Positions 58,401 to 60,855 of a stretch of DNA of 64,000 bases are shown here, in pieces (positions within the stretch are counted from its first letter, which is position 1; every line of letters begins with the position of its first letter). The notes beneath the pieces were generated by a model that did no database searches, was not told where the DNA came from, and saw only the letters and a program-made list of their open reading frames with translations. The stretch comes from Sipunculus nudus (Eukaryota > Annelida > Sipuncula > Golfingiida > Sipunculidae). Location of the stretch: positions 73,841,642 through 73,905,641 of the forward strand of contig CM049306.1 in the NCBI GenBank assembly GCA_026874595.1, written 5' to 3'. The position numbers and the translations under genes were made by a program.

Positions 58401-60855
58401 TCATTTTGCAAACTTCCTTGAGCATTTGAATAAAGGCAGTATCTCACGATACTAGTGTGGTATATTAAATATTTTAAGATTTAATTCATGGTTGTGGGCC
58501 TTTTAAACCACTCAATTGATTTAAGTTATCTACCTTATTGGTTTCCATATTTGATGTGATCAGAGTCCTCAGTCAAGTAGTTTTACCTTGTTTAAATATA
58601 TATGTTCTGAAATGATGATATATGTTTTGAAGGAGACCTAAAGGCAGCCCAGTGTGATATGAAGGCCCTTTCTGAAGAAATGAATCAGCTTCGATCTCAG
58701 CTCATAAATAGAGAACAGCAGGCCAAAGACTCTGATGACCATGTCAGATCTCTCACTGGTGAGCGTGCATCCGTCACTTTTCTAAACTAGTAATAGTACA
58801 GTATATTATGTGAACATTCAGTTTCAGGAGAACTTCCTTGTTTGCCAAAATGGCTGTGTTTGTTATCTTGTGGAAATGCATACATGGTCATAGATTACTG
58901 CACATGAATTTCATACATGTAATATCTTCCAAATTTAACTAAAATAGAAGAACTAATGACTTAATGATATACCTCTCTGTTAAGAATATGTTTTGGTTAA
59001 TCTGTGCATATGTTTTATAAAATGATCTTTGTTGACTAATTTAAAGTTATGATATATATTTGTTCAGGTTCACCATATCAGCTGGTGAAAATGTGCCATT
59101 AGTGTTGATTTTCTTATACATTGGAACCTGTCTGAAGGACCGTCTTTCTTATAAGACCACCAGTCCATAAAGCCACCCTTGCTTGGAATGAAACCATCCT
59201 CATGGTTATAACTGATCTGTCTAATAAGACCACCTGTGATTTAAGACCAATTTTGGCCAGTCCCATGGGTGGTCTCATAACACAGGTTTCACTGTACTTA
59301 GACCTGGATTACCATTGCAGTGCTGGATTGTCAGATGATATTTTGTAAAATGAATACTATTTAAACATACAAAGATATAATATACTTATTAAAAATTACA
59401 TATAAATATGTTATTCAGGCATCATGGTATATTCAAAATATAAATTAAAGTTTTGTGGGATGGTGGATTCTCTTGCATGATCCAAAATGAAAGGCCAGTT
59501 CTTGTACCACATCCTTGAATATTATTAAGAACATGTAACTACAGATGCTAAATTTGACCCAATTAATTATGTTAATTAGATGAACTGGAGAAGGCAGACT
59601 TCACCACAAAAGAAGTAAAGGAGCATATATTGGTCCTCAGAGGTAGGTGTAAGTTGTTGTCTGTTGAACGTGTGATGTGCAGTGGTTTTTTTGTTGGCTA
59701 TTCTTGTCTTGTGCCCTGTGCTGGTCAGCATAATTTGTGCTGCTCTGAGCTCTAACATTGCACAAGAGGGTTCCTTCGGTAATACCATAAATATCCACAA
59801 TGTTAACTTTTTAAAAAGATTGTGGTTTTAATGGAGGTGGTGGTTTTAACAATGGGAACAGGTCTTTTAAGAAAGTCCATTCACATGTAAGTTATTGGCA
59901 GTTATTATGGCATGTTTCCATCTGTAATAACAAAAGTGCACTTTTTCCTGGAGATCATGTCACATGCGCACACTTTATTCACCAATCATCCCATTCTGCC
60001 CTTTCCATGCACTACTGAACACCTTTTCATGCTCAGATCCTTTGTATCACTATGGGAAGAAACATATGCACAGTGACATTCTATAGTTAAATATACTTTT
60101 TATTGAATGATAAAATTCTGTGACAGTATTGTCATTCAGAACACTTCCAAATGGCGGATATTTAGAGAGATAACTCTGGGTCACACTATGAAGGTCATCA
60201 CCATTTTGAATGAATTCATTAAGAATCAAGATTTTCCAAATTTTGCCAAAAAGTTGGTTGATAAATGATCAGTTCTTTTTAATTCAACAGAACTTTACAA
60301 AGTACCATCTTTTGACTTCTGCCACTTTAGGGAGCTTATACAGATGGTTCATTGGCAACCATCATCTTATTTACTATAAAACATGTATTTAAAAAAAATT
60401 AGGAACTTAAATTTCTGTTTATTCTGTCATATATATTAATATTGTTTTATCTACATTGCACTAATTATACATTATTGATCTTAACACATGGATGGGAAAC
60501 ACTTTGTCTACTTACATTCTTCAAGGACCTGGTGATATGTTAGAATGGGAGACATAAGCATAAATGAAACTGTATAGAATATAAGGTACACGTTGTGAAT
60601 TTTACCTTATAGATAATGTTCATGACTGACTGATCATGCTCAGCTTATTTCATTGGACTTCAAAATAAAAATTAAAGTACTTTCTACAAATAAGTTGAAT
60701 TTCTGGATTACTTGAGCAAAATTAGATGTATGTGTGACCCATTTTAATGGTAAAAGTAAATATAACATGTGATGCTAATTATCCCTCTCTAGACCAACTT
60801 ATCGAGGAGCAGGAAGTTACACGCGAAAGCCAGAATGAGGCTCAGCGACTGCAGC
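12566..60855 (+). CDS. SLMAP: SLMAP orthologue (FHA/coiled-coil STRIPAK subunit), partial gene, 25 exons in window
   Basis: Spliced model of 25 exons (W1-W25, listed separately): 1960 coding bases, 653 codons plus one base, no internal stop, every junction GT-AG with matching phase. Residues 1-50 are the C-terminal half of an FHA domain with SSNGTFIN; residues about 90-653 are mostly coiled coil. Stretches such as [31 protein letters not shown] and [10 protein letters not shown] match vertebrate SLMAP as I remember it, in the same order. Known of the family: SLMAP is a tail-anchored membrane protein of the STRIPAK phosphatase-kinase complex whose FHA domain binds phosphorylated MST1/2 Hippo kinases; it was first described at the sarcolemma and sarcoplasmic reticulum. 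The first FHA half lies upstream of the window and the remaining coiled coil and tail anchor downstream. Compared with vertebrates, the middle of the coiled coil appears rebuilt from 14- and 21-residue exon modules. Identity very likely; isoform structure unknown. Confidence 0.93.
12990..13500 (+). repeat. Tandem repeats of about 143 bp
   Basis: The motif ttcaaggtcaaatctgct recurs in variants near 13030, 13171, 13322 and 13460, each followed by about 140 bp with ccccataactttgaagta and ttctgccaaaatcttg variants. Resembles the central repeats of the palindrome-headed elements; neither end of such an element was identified here. Confidence 0.55.
14262..14437 (+). repeat. Three tandem copies of about 57-60 bp
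   Basis: Units start at 14262, 14319 and about 14379, each with acctttaatagtatgcttgt and ctag-tatcagtagtacc. The first two are nearly identical and the third is diverged. Confidence 0.8.
14944..15378. mobile_element. MITE, TACTGTGGTTGGCTTC family, full-length copy
   Basis: 435 bp with 26-bp terminal inverted repeats starting TACTGTGGTTGGCTTCATAT and ending ATATGAAGCCAACCACAGTA, identical in reverse complement. Interior rich in TTCGCGA words. Fragments of the same family occur at 28750-28830, 40860-41239 and from 63797. Confidence 0.8.
16214..16415 (+). repeat. AAATAC hexanucleotide microsatellite, interrupted
   Basis: Repeated acaaatacaaata units in several blocks between 16214 and 16415, separated by short unique sequence. 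Explains the several overlapping Tyr/Asn/Thr-rich spurious frames on both strands. Confidence 0.85.
17206..17380 (+). mobile_element. tRNA-derived SINE, copy 1
   Basis: Reads CCAGCTTCTGTGGTCTTTGG and, further on, GGTTTGAATCTC (17261-17272), which fits a polymerase III B box; the first part fits a decayed A box. About 70 bp of tRNA-like head matches 56793-56865 closely and the body (cagtgagcgctc, atgag) matches there too, so both are copies of one family. Confidence 0.55.
19700..22240 (+). repeat. Tandem-repeat-bearing element split by a DNA transposon
   Basis: Repeated blocks with ctcgggaactgtttgaccgat, caaaattttgcatgtgtata and the palindromic ggtggc-gccacct occur before (20030-20379) and after (21877-22200) the insertion at 20380-21876. 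A relative lies at 27070-27417. Limits are approximate. Confidence 0.55.
20380..21876. mobile_element. Non-autonomous DNA transposon with TA target duplication
   Basis: Ends are TACCGTATTTCCTTGA (20380-20395) and TCAAGGAAATACGGTA (21861-21876). Subterminal ccttaaatag-cgccgg motifs recur at both ends. The host repeat reads atagatctgaca-TA before and TA-gctctttat after, while the undisturbed paralogue at 22139 reads atagatctcacaTAgctcttta, proving a precise insertion with TA duplication. Interior carries two diverged copies of a block of about 200 bp (from 21126 and 21326) and a C21 run. No transposase frame. Confidence 0.85.
25424..25602. mobile_element. Small TIR element related to the TACAGTGG MITE
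   Basis: Ends TACATTAAAACCTTG and CAAGGTTTTACTGTA form inverted repeats; interior has ggtggtcgcttg and tggttatttaag, like the GGTGGTC words of the copies at 12130 and 59117. Confidence 0.55.
27070..27417 (+). repeat. 3' part of a palindrome-containing repeat
   Basis: Contains caggtgtcgccacctacc and ggtggtgccagctac as in the element at 19700-22240, and ends with the hairpin AGGCCTGTAGGCCT followed by tgttTCTAG. The terminal hairpin plus CTAG recalls the Helitron-like 3' ends at 10884 and 37159. Confidence 0.5.
28361..28421. repeat. AT dinucleotide microsatellite
   Basis: About 30 uninterrupted AT repeats. Confidence 0.98.
28750..28830. mobile_element. Fragment of the TACTGTGGTTGGCTTC MITE
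   Basis: Reads atggaaccctcgcaaaa ... cacgaaattttaacc ... atatgaagcaaaccacag, the right end of the family at 14944-15378. Confidence 0.5.
30334..30441 (+). repeat. Perfect 54-bp tandem duplication
   Basis: Two copies of a 54-bp unit beginning ctgaaatttttcacaaatag and ending tgtatcatgccatgcc, with no difference that I can see, 250 bp upstream of exon W2. Confidence 0.92.
30691..30757 (+). CDS. SLMAP: SLMAP exon W2: end of FHA domain
   Basis: Acceptor ttatttacag, donor AG|gtaata. Taking the single G left by W1, it reads [19 protein letters not shown] (residues 50-68) and then CKP, leaving two bases. Vertebrate SLMAP has VTHGCIVSTIKLFLPDG here, so this is the last FHA strands and exit. It sits 18 kb from W1, the largest intron in the window. 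Confidence 0.93.
30758..33751 (+). other. Intron W2-W3
   Basis: Mostly occupied by the palindrome-headed element at 30940-32873. The rest is AT-rich. 32340-32460 contains a direct repeat of a block of about 60 bp (gatatataatgattgcaaca, ttctaatattttaactt). Nothing else recognised. Confidence 0.7.
30940..32873 (+). mobile_element. Palindrome-headed repeat element, family A, long copy
   Basis: Starts with TAGCTCAGCTGACT-ata-AGTCATCTGAGATA, a near-perfect hairpin, then ccgtccgtcc, then a body with gatgtccccaaaatctcctacc. The tail has the perfect palindrome GACCCATGGGTC (32853-32864) and ccttgttta. The other copy at 48539-50306 lacks about 810 bp present here between 31895 and 32711. Includes a C14 run. 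Hairpin head and CCGT tract suggest the same class as 8829-10887. Confidence 0.6.
33752..33836 (+). CDS. SLMAP: SLMAP exon W3: linker and start of the first coiled coil
   Basis: Acceptor ctgttaacag, donor CAG|gtgaga. Completes the split codon AG|T and encodes residues 72-100: a low-complexity linker ([13 protein letters not shown]) and then [11 protein letters not shown], matching QELFQLSQYLQ of the vertebrate protein. Ends in phase 0. Confidence 0.9.
33837..35399 (+). other. Introns W3-W4 and W4-W5
   Basis: Two introns of 743 and 724 bp on either side of exon W4. No repeats or RNA genes recognised. 35270-35310 is a short TG-rich stretch. Confidence 0.6.
34580..34675 (+). CDS. SLMAP: SLMAP exon W4: coiled coil
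   Basis: 96 nt, phase 0 to 0, acceptor taattacag, donor CAG|gtcagg. Encodes residues 101-132, opening [19 protein letters not shown] and ending EASETGW-Q. Among the best conserved stretches with vertebrate SLMAP ([19 protein letters not shown]). Confidence 0.95.
35400..35471 (+). CDS. SLMAP: SLMAP exon W5: coiled coil
   Basis: 72 nt, phase 0 to 0, acceptor tttgttacag, donor AAG|gtgaga. Encodes residues 133-156 including [16 protein letters not shown], the counterpart of vertebrate [16 protein letters not shown]. Confidence 0.95.
35870..37163 (+). mobile_element. Element with a 147-bp tandem array and a Helitron-like 3' end
   Basis: Between exons W5 and W6. Five copies of about 147 bp start near 36253, 36402, 36545, 36692 and 36838 (cgataactcaacaacaac, gcagctttctcaaattcaca, gagggctccagacc). 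Preceded by catgtgaccaatgaccttgacc and followed by gcggggccctctga, GGAC-catt-GTCC and gaccacatCTAG|T, the same ATCTAGT ending as 10882-10888. The 5' limit is a guess. Confidence 0.5.
37190..37267 (+). CDS. SLMAP: SLMAP exon W6: coiled coil
   Basis: 78 nt, phase 0 to 0, acceptor gtgttttag, donor AAG|gttagt. Encodes residues 157-182, [20 protein letters not shown] and then YETTAK. Vertebrate SLMAP has NQTEDSLRKELIALQEDK and YETTAK at the same place. Confidence 0.95.
37564..39544. mobile_element. Non-autonomous DNA transposon with perfect 27-bp TIRs
   Basis: Left end 37564-37590 begins TACCGTAAAATCTCCACTTA; right end 39518-39544 is its exact reverse complement over 27 bases. If the outer TA is the target duplication, the element proper starts CCGTAAAATC. 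The subterminal word ttaaaaccgcac recurs three times at the left end and taaaccgc twice at the right. Length 1.98 kb. Longest frame 109 codons with no transposase features, so it needs an outside transposase. Ends share TACCGTA with the element at 20380-21876. More GC-rich than the intron around it. Confidence 0.85.
39138..39173. repeat. Perfect 16-bp hairpin inside the transposon
   Basis: ATGCGGCGGTATCCAG, loop agtc, CTGGATACCGCCGCAT. Lies near the right end of the element at 37564-39544. Confidence 0.9.
39560..39742. mobile_element. Small TIR element next to the 2-kb transposon
   Basis: Starts TACAGTCAAAGCT and ends AACTTTTACTGTA (11 of 13 positions complementary); interior has ggtctagtgatcacc and ggtggtcgtaat, as in the TACAGTGG family. 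Confidence 0.5.
40439..40501 (+). CDS. SLMAP: SLMAP exon W7: coiled coil
   Basis: 63 nt, phase 0 to 0, acceptor ggatttatag, donor GAG|gtatga. Encodes residues 183-203, [20 protein letters not shown] plus E, counterpart of ESLRRVLQEKIEVVRKLSEVE. Confidence 0.93.
40502..41344 (+). mobile_element. Intron W7-W8 with a decayed TACTGTGG-family MITE at about 40860-41239
   Basis: Left part has gagggtttcaaattt ... gcgaaaataaaaccttc; right end reads atggaaccctcgtcaaaa ... gcgaaattttaacctctcg ... gacaaccacagta. Matches the full copy at 14944 in order. The rest of the intron is featureless. Confidence 0.45.
41345..41482 (+). CDS. SLMAP: SLMAP exon W8: coiled coil, 3' end seeds the minisatellite
   Basis: 138 nt, phase 0 to 0. 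Acceptor acactgacag (an alternative AG two bases downstream would break the frame), donor CAG|gtaaat. Encodes residues 204-249: [16 protein letters not shown], then an E/Q-rich helix ending GLQNKLQ. Vertebrate counterpart [15 protein letters not shown]. Its last 24 bases and its splice donor are the first unit of the 41-bp tandem array that fills the next intron. Confidence 0.93.
41459..43104 (+). repeat. About 40 tandem copies of a 41-bp unit made of the W8 exon end plus splice donor
   Basis: The unit acaggtctacagaataaact-acag|gtaaacactgatagatc begins inside exon W8 (24 coding bases) and repeats about 40 times through the intron with a period of 41 bp and point variants (aggcctac, aacttcag, gaaaac, ggtagatc). 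Most copies keep CTACAGgtaaac, a usable donor sequence, and AATAAA. Higher-order structure: a 173-bp block repeats from 41907, 42080 and 42253, and the phrase accacaggtctacag recurs at 42701, 42907 and 43072. Between 43105 and 43431 the intron is unique sequence. Confidence 0.95.
43432..43542 (+). CDS. SLMAP: SLMAP exon W9: coiled coil
   Basis: 111 nt, phase 0 to 0, acceptor tttatttaccag, donor AAG|gtaaga. Encodes residues 250-286, highly charged: [20 protein letters not shown], then [17 protein letters not shown]. Resembles the KKELQHKIDEMEEKEQELQAK region of vertebrate SLMAP. Confidence 0.92.
43543..44906 (+). repeat. Intron W9-W10 with a palindrome-headed repeat at 44071-44640
   Basis: 44071-44101 reads TAACTCAGCTGACT-gaa-AGTCATCTGAGCTA, the family A head, followed by ccgtccagc. 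The body then repeats: 44158-44280 and 44496-44605 both have ggcacaaatc-taacc, tagaatcttc-aac-ttacatcaag and aggtctctgttacccatattc. A G-rich stretch lies at 44771-44788. Remainder plain. Confidence 0.6.
44907..44964 (+). CDS. SLMAP: SLMAP exon W10: coiled coil, switch from phase 0 to phase 1
   Basis: 58 nt, acceptor ttttggaacag, donor AAAG|gtaagg. Encodes residues 287-305, [19 protein letters not shown], close to [15 protein letters not shown] of vertebrates. It starts in phase 0 and ends in phase 1; every later exon in the window starts and ends in phase 1, so this is the border of the modular block. Confidence 0.94.
44965..45865 (+). other. Introns W10-W11 and W11-W12
   Basis: 450 and 388 bp, on either side of exon W11. 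No repeats or RNA genes recognised. Confidence 0.6.
45415..45477 (+). CDS. SLMAP: SLMAP exon W11: cassette exon, 63 nt
   Basis: Acceptor tctatcatttcag, donor CTAG|gtaagt; phase 1 to 1. Encodes residues 306-326 beginning [20 protein letters not shown]. The hydrophobic heptad pattern is weak after position 3, so it may be only partly helical. Confidence 0.88.
45866..45928 (+). CDS. SLMAP: SLMAP exon W12: cassette exon, 63 nt
   Basis: Acceptor tttttttgcag, donor CAAG|gtaccg; phase 1 to 1. Encodes residues 327-347, [20 protein letters not shown] plus Q. GVQVD is the counterpart of GIQVDDF in vertebrate SLMAP, which anchors the alignment of this part of the gene. Confidence 0.88.
45929..47358 (+). 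other. Intron W12-W13
   Basis: Nothing recognised except a G16 run at 47003-47018. The last 70 bp (ggtggtgtg to gtttacag) is the left copy of the segment duplicated around W14. Confidence 0.6.
47359..47400 (+). CDS. SLMAP: SLMAP exon W13: 42-nt cassette, first copy
   Basis: Acceptor tttgtttacag, donor GAAG|gtatct; phase 1 to 1. Encodes residues 348-361, [14 protein letters not shown]. Acidic and rich in Ser-Pro, so a hinge with possible proline-directed or CK2-type phosphorylation (inference). An exon with the same predicted product lies 889 bp downstream (W14). Confidence 0.82.
48248..48289 (+). CDS. SLMAP: SLMAP exon W14: 42-nt cassette, second copy
   Basis: Acceptor tttgtttacag, donor GAAG|gtatca; phase 1 to 1. 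Encodes [14 protein letters not shown] again, with two synonymous changes from W13 (tct-cct to tcc-cca). Flanking intron sequence is also duplicated: gcatgttgt-tagtgcttt upstream, ccagagggca and ggtgatca downstream. Both copies are phase-compatible, so mRNAs could carry either, both or neither; the joint model counts both. Confidence 0.8.
48539..50306 (+). mobile_element. Palindrome-headed repeat, family A, two bodies in tandem
   Basis: Head hairpin TAGCTCAGCTGACT-ata-AGTCATCTGAGCTA (48539-48569, one mismatch) followed by repeated ccgtctgtctgtccgtc. First body to about 49270; a second body restarts at 49389 (agatgtccccaaaatctcctacc) and runs to about 50306 (ccaagtaggagggccc, caatagaatattt). 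Closely related to 30940-32873. Source of several spurious frames. Confidence 0.65.
50307..51145 (+). other. Remainder of intron W14-W15
   Basis: AT-rich sequence with weak pyrimidine bias. A 69-codon hydrophobic frame at 50525-50734 has no recognisable family. No repeat recognised. Confidence 0.5.
51146..51187 (+). CDS. SLMAP: SLMAP exon W15: 42-nt coiled-coil cassette
   Basis: Acceptor tcttttctttcag, donor AAAG|gtaggt; phase 1 to 1. Encodes residues 376-389, [14 protein letters not shown]: two heptads with L3, I10 and Y13 in the same register as the 21-residue modules that follow. Confidence 0.87.
51733..51795 (+). CDS. SLMAP: SLMAP exon W16: 63-nt coiled-coil cassette
   Basis: Acceptor tgtgttttccag, donor CAGA|gtaagt; phase 1 to 1. 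Encodes residues 390-410, [20 protein letters not shown] plus Q, with L3, L10, I17 and L20 in heptad spacing. The leftover base is A, not the usual G. Confidence 0.9.
52210..52272 (+). CDS. SLMAP: SLMAP exon W17: 63-nt coiled-coil cassette
   Basis: Acceptor acattaacag, donor GAAA|gtaagc; phase 1 to 1. Encodes residues 411-431, [20 protein letters not shown] plus E, with L3, A10, M17 and L20. Confidence 0.9.
52747..52812 (+). CDS. SLMAP: SLMAP exon W18: 66-nt cassette
   Basis: Acceptor ttgttttccag, donor AAAT|gtgagt; phase 1 to 1. Encodes 22 residues (432-453), [20 protein letters not shown] then LK. One residue longer than the usual module; F3 and V10 fit from the start, and V18 and L21 fit the same pattern counted from the end, so a one-residue stutter is likely. 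Confidence 0.85.
53200..53262 (+). CDS. SLMAP: SLMAP exon W19: 63-nt coiled-coil cassette
   Basis: Acceptor aaccctttcag, donor AAGG|gtgagt; phase 1 to 1. Encodes residues 454-474, [20 protein letters not shown] plus K, with L3, A10, I17 and L20. Confidence 0.9.
53263..54241 (+). other. Intron W19-W20
   Basis: Contains the candidate cassette at 54069-54125 and a 143-codon Cys/Phe/Ile-rich frame at 53314-53745 with no recognisable domain, taken as chance. No repeats recognised. Confidence 0.55.
54069..54125 (+). CDS. Candidate extra SLMAP cassette exon (weak donor), not in the model
   Basis: A good acceptor (aattttaacag) at 54068 opens a frame reading [15 protein letters not shown] after the G of W19. 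The obvious donor AGAG|gtttgt would leave two bases and create a stop at the next exon. Another GT 11 bases on (TTGA|gtagaa) gives 57 nt, phase 1 to 1, compatible with W19 and W20, but the donor is weak. The Ser-Pro-rich content recalls W13/W14. Could be an alternative exon or nothing. Confidence 0.25.
   Translation: MRQVVQALPQCITGRGLF
54242..54400 (+). CDS. SLMAP: SLMAP exon W20: long cassette with a disordered middle
   Basis: 159 nt, acceptor tatgtttaacag, donor AAAG|gtcaga; phase 1 to 1. Encodes residues 475-527: [20 protein letters not shown], then a polar Asn/Ser/Thr/His-rich stretch ([12 protein letters not shown]), then YREEIERLK. Both ends fit the module pattern (V3, L10; I and L at the fifth and second places from the end), so it looks like a standard module opened by a flexible insert. 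Confidence 0.9.
54401..55079 (+). other. Intron W20-W21
   Basis: 679 bp, AT-rich; ends in a TG-rich stretch (ctgtgtgtgttgatgttgtg) that acts as the acceptor tract. Nothing else seen. Confidence 0.6.
55080..55142 (+). CDS. SLMAP: SLMAP exon W21: 63-nt cassette
   Basis: Acceptor tgtttgtgttgtgtag, donor AAAG|gtacag; phase 1 to 1. Encodes residues 528-548, [20 protein letters not shown] plus K. V10, V17 and L20 fit the module but position 3 is Asn, and it contains Trp and Cys, unlike the others. Support comes from exact length and phase rather than from homology; possibly an optional exon. Confidence 0.65.
55389..55751. mobile_element. Fold-back element in intron W21-W22
   Basis: Left arm 55389-55426 (CACTGCAGTTGTCCTAGATC, then tccttcatttaaccgctg) is nearly the reverse complement of 55713-55751. 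A second inner pair (gtatccagctctaaatttt, aaaatttggagctggatgc) and a central gttcttg-caagaatc pair lie inside, so most of the 363 bp can fold back. No target duplication identified. Confidence 0.6.
55752..58258 (+). other. Remainder of intron W21-W22
   Basis: Apart from the SINE at 56788-57010, I see only AT-rich sequence, including a TAATTATA-rich patch at 56640-56690 and a 60-90 codon set of chance frames. No exon of the 63-nt class found. Confidence 0.55.
56788..57010 (+). mobile_element. tRNA-derived SINE, copy 2
   Basis: Head CCAGCTCCTGTGGTCCTTTA, then GCTCAAAGCCAGGAGATTGT and GAGTTCTAATCTC (degenerate B box at 56844). Aligns with 17206-17380 over the tRNA-like head and part of the body (cagtgtaagcactc, atgagga). 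Confidence 0.55.
58259..58321 (+). CDS. SLMAP: SLMAP exon W22: 63-nt coiled-coil cassette
   Basis: Acceptor ttgtccttgtag, donor AAAG|gttggt; phase 1 to 1. Encodes residues 549-569, [20 protein letters not shown] plus K, with L3, V10, A17 and Y20. Confidence 0.88.
58322..58632 (+). other. Intron W22-W23
   Basis: 311 bp of AT-rich sequence with a short A-run; nothing recognised. Confidence 0.6.
58633..58758 (+). CDS. SLMAP: SLMAP exon W23: 126-nt double cassette
   Basis: Acceptor atatgttttgaag (poor pyrimidine tract), donor ACTG|gtgagc; phase 1 to 1. Encodes 42 residues (570-611) made of two modules in a row: [20 protein letters not shown] plus R, then [20 protein letters not shown] plus T. 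L3, M10, M17, L20 recurs as L24, A31, V38, L41. Looks like two 63-nt exons fused, or the parent of such exons. Confidence 0.88.
59117..59296. mobile_element. MITE, TACAGTGGAACC family, copy 2 (intron W23-W24)
   Basis: Ends TACATTGGAACCTGT and ACAGGTTTCACTGTA. Interior ctgtctaataagaccacctg and ccagtcccatgggtggtctc are shared with 12130-12295. The rest of the intron (58759-59579) is plain. Confidence 0.7.
59580..59642 (+). CDS. SLMAP: SLMAP exon W24: 63-nt coiled-coil cassette
   Basis: Acceptor ttatgttaattag, donor AGAG|gtaggt; phase 1 to 1. Encodes residues 612-632, [20 protein letters not shown] plus R, with L3, T10, I17 and L20. Confidence 0.88.
59643..60792 (+). other. Intron W24-W25
   Basis: No repeats, RNA genes or extra cassette exons recognised in 1150 bp. 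Confidence 0.55.
60793..60855 (+). CDS. SLMAP: SLMAP exon W25: 63-nt coiled-coil cassette, last exon seen
   Basis: Acceptor atccctctctag, donor CAGC|gtgagt; phase 1 to 1. Encodes residues 633-653, [20 protein letters not shown] plus Q, with L3, T10, A17 and L20. It leaves one base (C), so at least one more exon must follow; none was recognised in 60856-64000. Confidence 0.88.
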
